Below are positions 1-11,000 of a stretch of DNA of 64,000 bases, piece by piece (position 1 is the first letter of the stretch; each line of letters opens with the position of its first letter). Below the pieces are notes generated by a model. The model made no database searches, was not told the DNA's origin, and was given only the letters and a program-made list of their open reading frames with translations. Both the position numbers and the translations under genes were made by a program. This DNA comes from Branchiostoma floridae (lineage: Eukaryota > Chordata > Leptocardii > Amphioxiformes > Branchiostomatidae): positions 2,824,485 through 2,888,484 of the forward strand of contig NC_049981.1 of assembly GCF_000003815.2 (NCBI RefSeq), in the 5' to 3' direction.

Positions 1-3000
1 GAGACTAGGCGCCGACACTCCAGCTCGATTTCTTCGGTCAGCGGGCCTTGTGTGCTAGGTGGTTGGCCCGGTGTGCTTTAACATTTCCAGTTGCACACTT
101 GATACAGAATGGCCGAGAAAAGAAACAAGCCATGTTTATTCGGATAGTCCCACTGGCCCGTGCACACTCCTGCTCCTGCTCCTACACCCACTGTCACAGG
201 AGAATAACGGGGTCAAAGGTCAGCCAATCAGAGTCGCGCTTGCTCATGACGCGCTTGAGCAGCTACAGGGTGCGTAGGCGCGGGAAGTCGGTCTGGTCTG
301 TCTGCCGCACCGCCCACCGATTACTGACCTCAAGCCTCGCCACGTTTCAAGGACAATATCCTTGATCATTCAATACCGCTCACAGGTCTGAAAATGAGGT
401 ACCCAGGCAGCTGCCATGGAATGCCAAGGTGGAAATACTTGTGTAAACCTTAGTACCTACTAGGCTAGCTCCCAGCAATAACCTCCTTGCTCCCAGAAAT
501 GCCTATTAAAATTTTAGTCTACAGGGTTTGCGTGTACTGCGCCCCAGTAGGACTGTAGAGAGTACAGCTGAGCGCATGGTGGTAGGGCGATACGTCTCGG
601 AATTTTTGTTGAAAAACAAACCACCCGATAATTGAAACAAGCTGGGCACCGGAAGCGCCCCGTCAGCGCGGGTACAGGACTCAATACCTGATATTTCCCG
701 CCATCCGCTATTCGCTCGGCGGGTGATCGCGAGAATTTCGGGTCACGCTGCCGGATGCTCCTGACCAGCGCCTGCTCCGGAGGATTCTTTGTCCAACCGC
801 CTATGGCGCAGCTATAAAACTGTTTTCTCCACCCAGGCCCTTTGCTGTTTGAAAAATAATCATAGAAATTGACCCAATTGCATAAAGGAGGTTATCCTCC
901 TTAAAAAAATATCCTCAACCCCAAACCCAACCATATCCCAATCCCAAACCTGTTCTTCTAACCCCACCCTAATTCTAACTCAGTAACTGGCCAAACTGCA
1001 CAATCCCAGCCCTCATCCATTCCAAACACTTGCCCAAATCATAGCCCTGACTGCGCAGCCGCATTACGTCATCGGGTAATTATTTAGGGCGACACCTGTC
1101 GGCGTGATACCACATGTCAGCACATTTTGAACCTCTGAGACGAGCCTTCGGCTGTGGAACAGCAGTCTATTACTAGTACTTGGCGCCACCTGCGCTAGCA
1201 ACATCGGCGGCGGCACCGTTCACGGTGGTCAAATACGGGCTCAAAACCTCCCATGTCTAGCCGAATTGGAACCTTGTTCCACGATATTCCATCTGACGTA
1301 ATTCGAACCGAACCCGTGTTCTATTTGGGGTCATCTGCGGTCGTTGCCGGTAAACACTGCTCTCTGGCCTTTTTTGCCAAACTACCTTGAATCAGCCAAA
1401 AAAGATAGTTTTTCACCAATATATACAATTTTCGGGACAGTACATCCATGCTATCACTTTGTTTGTTACTGTGATATCTAAGGAAGCTACTGACGTTTGT
1501 GTTGGTGACCTTGAATATTGTAAGTGTTGTTTACACCGGTATCAATTACACCCTCCGGCTATCCGTGCAAAATGACATGCGTGCAAACTTCGTTTAAGAT
1601 CGCGACCAAGAAGAGTCCAAATTAACTCGTTGACGGCTCAAAATGACCGCCATGATTTTCCCGAGATTTCTGTTTTTGGGATTTTTAGAAAATGCCTTCA
1701 ATTTTGAATTATCGGTAATTAAGTGCGAAAAATGCCATTTTTACGCATATTTTCGACTGTAACTTTGCTTAGAATCAAAAATTAAAAAATCCCAAAAACA
1801 GAAAGTTTTATTTTCCTCATAGATGACGAAAAATATAAAAAACGAGAATTTTCGATGATACATGCGGCCTATCTTATCAAGAGTTTGGTCAAATTAAAGG
1901 CCTTCCTGAAAACAGAAAATGATCGTATTTTTGAGTAACATCGAAACAAAACAGCTATCTAAATTCAAACGACAACATTCAATGTATGTAAAATTGCTAA
2001 TTTAATCTTATTTTGAAAACATTTTCCTTGTCAAAACATTTTGTTTCTTTTCAAATATTTTACGGGTAGCCAAAAGTAGGCCTCCAGTAACCCGATATTC
2101 TATCGAACGCGCATAGCAACGGGAAAGATTACCCTAGCAACCGACCGCCGTGGTTTTTCAGTTGTGGGGGCGAATATTTATCATATCACTAAATCGAGGG
2201 CCGAAGGCCCGAGTCGTCGCGCCGGAGGCGCGACCCTTCTAGGGGGGTCCGGGGGCATGCACCCCCGGAAAAATTTCAAATATAAACCCTCTGAAACGCT
2301 ATTTCCTGCATTTTGAGGGGCAAATTTTGCTGCCAGATTAAGCTAACTTCAATGGCATTTCTATCAAAAATACATGTATAGTATTAACTTTAGTTATTGA
2401 GGGCGACACCCCAACATATTTTCACTATCTCGAGCGGCGAAGGTACGAGCCGTTGCAGGGTAGGTTCTGGAAATTTTTAAAATCTAGACCCTCTGAAACG
2501 CCATTTCCTGTATTTGAGGGACAAATTTTGCAGACAGACTAAGCTGAATTTAATTAAACTTCTAGTAGAGAAAACGATTTTTGAGGGCGACGACCCACGC
2601 ACCAACATATTTTGCACTATGTTGTCGTGAGCCCCGAAGACGCAAGCCGCCGCAAGGGAGTTCTGGAGAAATTTTTAAATCAGGACACTTTGAATGCCGT
2701 TTCCTGCATTTGAGGGGAACATTTTGCTTGTAAACAAATCTAAAGTTTGATAATGAAATTTCTACTAGAGAAAGGTTGTGGGGGACGACGCTCCGGTAGC
2801 ATTTTCCCACCATGTCCAGTGCCGATGGCGCGAATCCTCACAAGGGAGGTCCTTTGAAATTTTGAAATCTGGACAATCTGAAACGTCATTTCCTGCATTT
2901 TTAGGTCCAAATCTTGCCAGTAGACTATCGAGATTTGATGAAATTTCCATCAGTGAAAATATACACAAGAATTTCAGCTTGATTTTGTGTGTTTCAGCTT

Positions 3001-4041
3001 ATTTTATCGTGGGGGCGACGCCCCCACGACCTATCTTTTGTGGGGGCGACCGCCCCCACTGCCCCCACGGTGCCGCCGCCACTGCATCTGGAACTACTGG
3101 GTGTCACAATGTCATCGTGTTTGACTTTAACCTTTCGAGCAACATGGCAAAGTAATCATAATTTGGGTCTACATGTAAACTGCTGAAATGGTTGAAAAAT
3201 GGCGAAATATATTTAGAGCTAAATATTTTACCTACCTTTGCTGAGTCAGTAGGTCAGAGAGCCAGGAAAAATAGACTTCCTTGCCTGGTGTTATTGGGTT
3301 TTGAATGTTAGCGCTCACATGACAAGGATGTGAATGTAGTCCGCCATGTTAGATGATTAAACTACATGACTATACTACGTTATCTCGTTATCATACACAT
3401 GCAGATTTAAGTCTGAATCTTCAATGTTCAACCACTGGATGGGGAACATCAGTCGACATCACACCAACTACAGATTGTGCGTGGCTTCACAAATTAAGCA
3501 AAAAATAGAATATATTCAATATTCCCGTAGCCGTAGGCGCCATGCTATCTAAAGCTTGAGGTATTAAAGTAGAGTCTATGGCAAGTCATGATGGCGACAA
3601 GTGTTTTAGGATGTGAAAGGGGTTCGTAATAATCTATAGACTTGTGCTCTCTGAAATATAGAGAGGCAAAATTAACGAGAGAGTGGTAAGGTATTTTTCA
3701 CACAATAATTTTGCGGTAAAGGCCGCATGTAGCCAGTCACTCAGTCAATCAATTGAGGTTTCTAAATTAATTACTGATCATTACTACTAACCATAATAAC
3801 GTTAGTATGCCAAGTGTACATGTACATGTAAAATATTACTCAACGCCTTTCTTCTTCGAATTCAACCTATTTGTTTTAAATAAAATCATACACGGAATCG
3901 TCTGCATCAAGAGGTAGCATGGTATGTTGTATTGACACTGCGCTTTTCATAGAATACCCTTCACGTAAAGTTCACCTCTGACCCGGAACCTGTATTTGAT
4001 TACTCCGCCTGCCCCCCCACCAACATTTGCAGACTGCTGCC
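1..4041. other. Non-coding region upstream of the zinc-finger gene
   Basis: No exon with convincing homology or paired splice sites was found. Parts of the first 1.35 kb are CpG-rich, and a TATAAAA-like string lies near 813, so a distal promoter or 5' exon of the downstream zinc-finger gene is possible but unproven. About 900-1020 is a C/A-rich low-complexity tract. The ~190-bp satellite-like repeat at 2160-3075 is listed separately. The short open frames here have no recognisable domains. Confidence 0.5.
2160..3075. repeat. Satellite-like tandem repeat, about 190-bp units
   Basis: Four to five diverged copies follow one another. Each carries the landmarks 'gggcgac', a purine-rich 'gcgaaggc..cgag' segment, 'ccctctgaaacg', 'atttcctgca' and 'gaggg.caaattttg' in the same order. 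Unit ends lie near 2400, 2585, 2770 and 3010. Several short open frames over it arise from the repeat and are not genes. Confidence 0.65.
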
Positions 4042-4098
4042 ATGGTCGGGTTTTACAGGCCTGTGTTCATCGGAATTTTGGTGTTTTCTACCTTACAG
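4042..4098 (+). CDS. Candidate orphan signal-peptide exon
   Basis: An ATG in a strong context (gctgccATGG) opens 19 codons that read as a basic and aromatic start followed by a hydrophobic core (FIGILVF). The frame runs exactly to a plausible donor, CAG|GTAAAC, in phase 0, and hits a stop soon after if unspliced. That is what a first coding exon of a secreted protein looks like. No downstream partner exon was recognised before the zinc-finger gene: joining to the acceptor at 5601 would meet a stop at 5632. It may be chance. Confidence 0.2.
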
Positions 4099-5601
4099 GT
4101 AAACTATGCACTGTAGTCGAGAAATATGACGTTTTTGCCTTTGTAAAGAGTGATTTATGTATGATATAAAAGGTTGCGTTATGTTGCGTTGCGAGCTCAG
4201 CCCCCCACCACTTTCAATGAGTATCACTGGTGGCGGCCGTATACTTGGCAGGGGCACCACACGACTCATATGACTGACAGAACTTCTGGGCGTAATTTAG
4301 ATAAAGTAACTATCTCAGCTACTATGTTTTATCATCTTTTACTTGCTGGAGCGGCCTGGGTGAGTTTTTGGTGGGGACCGAAATGGGGGGTTTCACAGAC
4401 ACATTTTACTGTATGCAAGTCACGTCCGAACAGTGACTGTATCCGGGGCAATTTCTGATCAATTGGTGATACTGTCAGTGTTAGAATGTAGGTCATCATG
4501 CAAATACTGTCTATATATGTCTTCAAGTTACTTGATAAACGCATTTTTGTTCTGTCATGTAGACACTAATTATATAATGAGCGGTTACTTTGGCATTTAC
4601 GGTGTATATATGAATATATTTGTAATAATGCAAACTATTTTTTTTTAAACATTTGTTGAAATGATCAATATTTGAGTGGATATTGGAGTAAAATTTGCCA
4701 ATATGATTTAATTGGAAACGGTCAGACGTTTCTGATATCATCAACTATATTTCCTTAATGACACTTAGGAAAGCTGGTTAAAAGCAGGTTTTATACCCTA
4801 CCTATAAATTGACACGCAAAGGAGATGAAGACAATTGCAACTTTGGATAGTACAATTAGGAAACAAAATTAAGACGAGATTCAAGACAAGGTTGATTCAA
4901 ATGCTCCAGTTGTTTGAATACACGAGCTAATGTCGTTTCGTTGGGGTATGACGGCTAGTTACTAACAAAAGGTAGTGGGTGTTATCTGAAACATCCGACA
5001 GTTTCCAAAATCATATCCACTTGCTTGAGTAACTTTTTTGAGAGATGTTTGCTTGAGAGATTTTTGGCGTATCTTATTACCTATCCTGGATGTCTTACCT
5101 TCGTCAACAAACGATTGTCAGTACAAAACGTCTCCTCTAAATTATGTCATTTTTATCTGACAGTTAATAATTGGTTTGGGAAATCGATAGCGGCTGTTAC
5201 CTCGTGTGATATCCGACCCGATGACCCAATTTTCAAACTGCGTACACGGAATCACAAACAACGTGCAATTATGGTCTTCCTCAGTTACATGTCCTGACGT
5301 AGATGGTCATGGGATCACTTGACCTAGGTGACTGGGAACTTAAGTTCAGACGAAGAGTTAGACCAGCTACAGGCTATTAGAAGAGTCGAAAATTAACTTT
5401 TTGTGTTGGAACAAGGTTTTTGCTCAGTACAGAGTGTACTCACGCCCCTTACGGAGTGACAAACCCTTTCGTTCATCATGATATATTCAAGACGTGTATG
5501 CGCCGTCATGCCTCCCGTCCACGTGAATGATGTACAATGGTAATAACAATGGTGTCCTTGTTTGAAGGTCTAATATTGAATACGTCTTTTCTTTTTGACA
5601 G
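4099..5601. other. No gene seen
   Basis: AT-rich non-coding sequence. It is probably the intron or upstream region of the zinc-finger gene, because it ends in a polypyrimidine acceptor (tttctttttgacag) at 5601. No repeat or domain was recognised. Confidence 0.5.
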
Positions 5602-5634
5602 ATGCAGACGATTCCGGCTTTACCTGCCCTCTGA
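5602..5634 (+). promoter_or_regulatory. Upstream ORF in the zinc-finger 5' UTR
   Basis: Immediately after the inferred acceptor at 5601 an ATG starts an 11-codon frame (10 residues) ending in TGA at 5632-5634. It lies 45 bp before the zinc-finger start and in the same frame, so it cannot extend that protein. It could reduce translation of the main ORF if this exon is used. This is inferred from sequence only. Confidence 0.35.
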
Positions 5635-5679
5635 GGGTGTGACTGCAACCAGGAGTAGAGTAACAGACGTGTGAACAAC

Positions 5680-6984
5680 ATGGCGTTCAAGGCTCCTGGA
5701 CCACCGCGTACCTGTGGACAGGGCTCAGGACACACTGGGAATGCAGACCAAGGCATAGTACTTATGGACGCCGATGGAGGTGCCCGTGTTCTCCGCCTAG
5801 TCTCCGGGGACAATCGCCGAGCTCTGGCGGGCAGGAACACAGCAACACCCGCCGAAAGTCGAAGAGACGCCCGTCCACCTGACGGACTCGTTCCGAATCT
5901 CATTGCCCCTCCGTCGCACCAACCAGGGACCTTTCAAGCACCGGGAAGTCACTACAGTTCTTCTGTCTGGAACGAGCCACTGACATCATCTGCAGCTGTA
6001 CGGATGGGACAAACATCGTGTCCTCCTCTCCATGTTACATCGCCAACACATCCTACGGCTGTTAATCCGTCAATGTGGACCCAACCTACGCAGGAGATGC
6101 AGAGTCAAAAGGCGTTCCCTGGTCTCATGTCCCAAATCTTGGAGAGCGGGAGTCATAGTAGCAGCAAGACGAAGGACTTTCGACCAGAAGCGGGCATGAA
6201 CAACTACGGGAAGTCTGTTCCAAATATTGCCCTAGATTTAGATGCGCATGAGAAACAACAGGATCCTCCCAAAATGTCTATCAGTGAAGAGTTTGGTAAC
6301 GTAAGCATATATCCTTTTGGTAATTACGATGCAGCCGTTGGCGAGTCACACAACTTAGACGGCAAAATCACAACGACAGTCAAGAAAGAAAACGGGGCAC
6401 CAAACTGGTCAAACCAGATAAAATCAGAGGCTGATGATGTTGAAAGTAACCAGCAAGAGGCTAACGGAAAAGCAACGGGAACATTTCGAAATCTGTGCGT
6501 CATATGCGGGGCGAGGTATCGTACCAAAGGTGGTTTGCACTCTCACACCATTTACAAACACAGCGATGCGAGACCTTACAGTTGCGAGATGTGCGGAGCG
6601 ACGTTTAAGGTCCACAGTAAGTTGACGCGTCACAAAGTAGAGAAACACTGTGATGACCGGCCCTATATCTGCCTGGTGTGCGGCGTCAGCTTTAAGCGTA
6701 AGGACAAGCTCGGACGGCACAAGCGGACGCTACACAGTGGGGAGCGACCATACGTATGCGGCACGTGCGGAAAAGCGTTCAAAAGAAAAGAAGTGCTTCG
6801 GCATCACGAGTACAAACATTCCTACGGTGACCGTTTGCCGTACGAGTGTCTGGAATGTAGGAAGAGGTTTGGGAGGAAGGACAAGATCAATGCGCACATG
6901 AGGAAGGAGCACGGAGCGAAACGCAGTGTGAACATCGAGCTCTACAGTAAAGAGTTCTCTTCGCTGCAATCATCGTGTTCATAG
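5680..6984 (+). CDS. C2H2 zinc-finger protein, five fingers
   Basis: This is a 434-residue frame in one exon. The start chosen is the ATG at 5680; the frame also opens at a GTG at 5671, but ATG in the context caacATGGC is preferred. Residues 1 to about 270 are a low-complexity Ser/Pro/Gln-rich linker with two lysine motifs of sumoylation type (VKKE, IKSE). Five consecutive C2H2 fingers begin at about residue 273 (CVICG, CEMCG, CLVCG, CGTCG, CLECR), each with Cys-x2-Cys-x12-His-x4/5-His spacing, and are joined by linkers such as HSGERPY. The last ~15 residues lack domains. It is a likely nuclear sequence-specific DNA-binding regulator. The exon is preceded by a splice acceptor at 5601, so 5' UTR exons lie upstream. 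There is no BTB or KRAB domain in this exon, although BTB exons lie 6 kb away on the opposite strand. The orthologue is not identified. Confidence 0.85.
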   Translation: MAFKAPGPPRTCGQGSGHTGNADQGIVLMDADGGARVLRLVSGDNRRALAGRNTATPAESRRDARPPDGLVPNLIAPPSHQPGTFQAPGSHYSSSVWNEPLTSSAAVRMGQTSCPPLHVTSPTHPTAVNPSMWTQPTQEMQSQKAFPGLMSQILESGSHSSSKTKDFRPEAGMNNYGKSVPNIALDLDAHEKQQDPPKMSISEEFGNVSIYPFGNYDAAVGESHNLDGKITTTVKKENGAPNWSNQIKSEADDVESNQQEANGKATGTFRNLCVICGARYRTKGGLHSHTIYKHSDARPYSCEMCGATFKVHSKLTRHKVEKHCDDRPYICLVCGVSFKRKDKLGRHKRTLHSGERPYVCGTCGKAFKRKEVLRHHEYKHSYGDRLPYECLECRKRFGRKDKINAHMRKEHGAKRSVNIELYSKEFSSLQSSCS

Positions 6985-8023
6985 AAAAAGGGATGAAAAT
7001 AGATTCTCCTATCTAGTCACCTTAAAAAACGTTCCGTAAAGAACCATAACGCTAACGAAAATGTCAGACATTTAAGGGTGATCCTAGAATATAACGGTAC
7101 CACACGGCTAGGGGCGTAACAGTTTCCTTTCATTTACTTCAGGTCATCACAGAAACAATTACAGTTCATTCGCTAAGTTTATAAATGCGTTTTGGAGTTA
7201 GTCATTTTCCCGGAATCGACTTGAATAAGCTCGAAAGGACGTTGGTGTGTGTGTGTGTGTGTGTGTGTAAGGTCCTGGTGTGTTACGCCGATTGGGGCTG
7301 TTATACCGGCTATGTAGATAAAGATGGAGTGTGTGTGTGTGTTAATGTTGTGGTCGTGTGTATAACGTTAAATCCACGGAGTGGACTCCTCGTGAGTATT
7401 TTAAAGCAACACTCATTGGCCATACTCCAATCATAGAAACCATTTTACGTTGGCGACATTTTAAATCTAGAAGCCTTGTTTGTGCCATTTTTAGTATAAA
7501 GAAAGAAAGAAGCATTCGACCCTGCTTTTCATATGACCCCTGATAGAACTTCAGCTCTGGAGTACCGTGGTCGATAGCAACAATGTGCAACACACCTATT
7601 TTTCTGCTCAACACACTTATTTTTCTGCTCAACACACTGACTTTTTTGCAAAACACACTTTCTTTTTTCTGCAAAACACTTTTTCTGCAAAACACACTTT
7701 TTTTCTGTAAAACACACTTTTTTCTGCACGACACAACTTTTTTTGCAAAAACACTTTTTTCTGCGTGACACACTTACTTTTCTGCGCGGCACACTTTTTC
7801 TGTGGTGCGCACCCTCCCTTTATCAATGGATGGTCCCCGAATCAAGTCAAAAAGGTAACAAAGATCGCATATAAAAATAAATGAATTACCCTCCTTCGGA
7901 TGACCCCGTGGGAGGTTTAGTGTGAAAGGTACCTTCTGCACTGGACAGGGAGTGCTGACAGGAGAGTCCGTTACTTCGGTACGTTCGCAGTCCTGAGTCG
8001 ACTCAGTACACGCATGTGTATAC
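6985..8023. other. 3' flank of the zinc-finger gene
   Basis: Probable 3' UTR followed by non-coding DNA. It has a short GT microsatellite near 7244-7268, the T-rich repeat at 7590-7800 and an AATAAA-like string near 7876. No further gene was seen. Confidence 0.5.
7590..7800. repeat. Degenerate T-rich tandem repeat
   Basis: About nine imperfect units of the form 'cacac-ttttt-ctgca(aaa)' about 20-25 bp apart. Read on the minus strand they give overlapping Lys/Cys-rich frames that are artefacts of the repeat. Confidence 0.65.
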
Positions 8024-8302
8024 CCATCCTCCTACGCAAGGACATCCAACGGCAAAACCGCCTGTCTGGATGTACCCTGCTTTCTCAACCGTCACTCTTA
8101 GTTCCTGTGGGCGTCGCCACAAACCAGCTGTCAGCCAATCAGAGAATAGGCCTTTCGTTTTCAAAAGGGATATCACATATATAAGGATAAGCTCATTAAT
8201 ATTTATAAGCAGGGCGGTCAGGAATTGAAGGTGACGGTTGAGAAAGCAGGGTACATCCAGACAGGCTGTTTCGCCGTTGGATGTCCCTGCATTGGAGGAT
8301 GG
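8024..8302. mobile_element. Foldback element with ~72-bp inverted arms
   Basis: The left arm (8024-8095, from ccatcctcc to aaccgtcac) is the reverse complement of the right arm (8231-8302, from gtgacggtt to ggaggatgg) with only a few mismatches. About 135 bp of unique AT-rich sequence lies between them. No ORF is present, so this is a non-autonomous foldback or MITE-type element. Target-site duplication was not resolved. Confidence 0.65.
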
Positions 8303-9364
8303 TGTAAACACAGCCAATAACTTGAAGACAACAACTTCAAACCCTCGAACAGGTCATTAACATCATCATATTCACGTTCATGTGTATTGCCAATTCTGAA
8401 AGTGAAAAACTATACACAATATTGTATCTCCATTATAAAATTCTTCCCTTTACAACAAAAGTTTTCGGTCATACGTATACTGTACATCATACAAAGCAGC
8501 AACAAAATCAGCAAATTTGTCGTAAATTGAAAAACGAATACCATTGCAATTGTTGTCATCATCATCATCAGGGGCGGGCTTCCCTGACCAGGTCCTTCCA
8601 TACATCTCTGTTCCCCATAGCATTTTATTGCAGAATACCAAATTCTATTCCAAAGTTAAAGTAGAAAATGCAAATGTATAATATCACCGAAATCGAGTTC
8701 AAAATGTCCAAAACAATATTTTCTACAGGTAACAGGCACATCTTCTGCAGTATTTCACCTCAGAGGGGCGAACTGCACTCCCAATGATGGCATACTTATG
8801 TCTGCAATACAGCCTATATACTAGAATCCTCAACTGCAGCCTCGTTCTGGTGCCATGACCCCTGGAAATCCAACATGGCCGCCATAACGGAAATTGCCTT
8901 TATTGAAGGATCTACTGTTAGGTATACCACACTCTATGTGTTTAGTCATTTGTTTGCAAAATTGATCCGGAGGATTGGGTATCCTAACACTGCAGATGTA
9001 CACCTAGCCATGGTGTTGAATGAAGAAAAGTTGCACTCTTCTTCGACGACCAGCAGACTTGGATATTCGGCAGCATCCCTCAGCATTCAGTTGACTCCCC
9101 AGCTGAAAAACAAATCACACTTTTATTCACCAACATTTACAAGCACTAAAGTTTGCGAAGGGCTACAAGACGAGTAAAAAATTATGTTGGACCAGGAGAT
9201 ACAGATAAGAACCTCACTGCAAGGTATGATAGCTGTAGATTGTTAGGGTAAGGATCCAGACATAAGCAACCGGTGTACCTGTACCTGTACCTAAACAAAC
9301 GACTAGTATACATGTAGCACTTAAGTGGACACCACTCTTATAGACTAACTGGGGGTACAGATTA
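8303..9364. other. No gene seen
   Basis: Non-coding. A 100-codon open frame at 8875-9177 starts in a good ATG context but shows no domain, no splice support and no composition bias, so it is not called. Confidence 0.45.
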
Positions 9365-10812
9365 CAGTCACTACTGGGGGTATGGACACTACTCGGTACA
9401 GTCACTACTGGGGGTACGGACACTACTGGGGGTACGGACACTACTGGGGGTACGGACACTACTCGGTACAGTCGCTACTGGGGGTACGGACACTACATGG
9501 GGTACAGTCACTACTGGGGGTACGGACACTACTCGGTACAGTCACTACTGGGGGTACGGACACTACATGGGGTACAGTCACTACTGGGGGTCCATGGACA
9601 CTACCAAGGATACAGACATTACTGGGGGTACAGACACTCCTGGGGATAGGGACACTACTGGGGGTACGGACACTACTGGGGGTACGGACACTACTGGGGG
9701 TACGGACACTAATGGGGGTACGGACACTAATGGGGGTATGGACACTTCTGGGGATAGGGACACTACTGGGGGTACGGACACTACTGGGGGTATGGACACT
9801 ACTGGGGGTACAGACACTCCTGGGGATAGGGACACTACTGAGGGTATGGACACTACTGGGGGTACAGACACTACTGGTTGTATGGACACTACTGGGGGTA
9901 CAGACACTCCTGGGGATAGGGACACTACTGAGGGTATGGACACTACTGGGGGTACGGACACTACTGGGGGTACGGACACTACTGGGGGTACGGACACTAC
10001 TGGGGGTACGGACACTACTGGGGGTACGGACACTACTGGGGGTACGGACACTACTGGGGGTACGGACACTACTGGGGGTACGGACACTACTAGGAGTATG
10101 GACACTACCTGGGGTACAGACACTATCGGGGGTACACCGACTACTGGGGATACAAACGCTTGGGGGGGGGTAGGGGAAATTTCCTGGGGGTTTGGGGTCT
10201 TTGTTGGGGGTTAGGGGACACTTTGGGGGGTACGGGAAGCTACTTAGGGGTACGGGACGTTTCTTGGGGGTACAGACACTACTGGGGGGTTGGGGGCACT
10301 TCTTAGGGTACGGACAATACTGGAGGGTACGGACACTACTGAGGGTACGGACACTACTTAGGGTACGGACACTACTGGGGGTACGGACACTACTTCACTA
10401 CTGGGGGTACAGACACTCCTGGGGATAGGGACACTACTGAGGGTATGGACACTACTGGGGGTACGGACACTACTGGGGGTACGGACACTACTGGGAGTAT
10501 GGACACTACCTGGGGTACAGACACTATCGGGGGTACGCATACTACTGGGGATACAAACACTACTGGGGGTACGGACACTACTGGGGGTACGGACACTTTG
10601 GGGGTATGGACACTACTGGGGGTACGGACACTACTGGGGGTACGGACACTACTGGGGATACAAACACTACTGGGGGTACGGACACTACTGGGGGTACGGA
10701 CACTATCGGGGTTACGGACACTGATGGGGGTATGGGCACTACTGTGGGTATGGACACTACTGGGGGTACGGACACTACTGGGGGTATGGACACTACTGGG
10801 GGTACCGACACT
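9365..10812. repeat. G-rich 18-bp minisatellite, about 80 units
   Basis: The unit is 'ggacactactgggggtac' with point variants (tatgg, aatgg, ctccTGGGGAtag). It runs for about 1.45 kb, degenerating around 10150-10330 into longer G-rich spacers before becoming regular again. Because 18 is a multiple of three and the unit lacks stops in several frames, long open frames appear on both strands, with hexapeptide repeats such as DTTGGT or SVPPVV. These are not genes. Runs of five Gs every 18 bases make G-quadruplex formation possible. Confidence 0.95.
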
Positions 10813-10831
10813 AGTAATCAGGGGTGCATAT

Positions 10832-10837
10832 TTTATT
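10832..10837 (-). terminator. Candidate polyadenylation signal of the BTB gene
   Basis: AATAAA on the minus strand, about 165 bp downstream of the BTB gene stop at 11001. It sits immediately beyond the edge of the minisatellite. Confidence 0.4.
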
Positions 10838-11000
10838 GTAGAAAATTTGGTACTGGGGTACAGGCACTACATGTAGAAAATTTGAAAGTGTCTTTTTGTT
10901 GATTTTTAGATGCCTACTACGTGATACAGTATTTAACTCAAGTTTTGAACAGGGTATATCTTAGCATAGGTTTTGATTTTTTAGTAAAAGAAAACAACTG

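Noticed and set aside
48-365. Two overlapping frames at the left edge
   Set aside because: They overlap in different frames in CpG-rich DNA, without domains; more likely regulatory or UTR sequence.
7342-7826. Lys/Cys-rich frames on the minus strand, reminiscent of small cysteine-rich proteins
   Set aside because: Produced by a degenerate T-rich tandem repeat; all three minus frames show the same composition and none has a conserved cysteine pattern.
8875-9177. 100-codon frame with a good start context
   Set aside because: No domain, no splice or poly(A) support, and ordinary composition; length is within chance for this window.
9382-10902. Long open frames on both strands with hexapeptide repeats
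   Set aside because: They arise from an 18-bp minisatellite that lacks stop codons in several frames; no non-repetitive coding sequence or splice signals.
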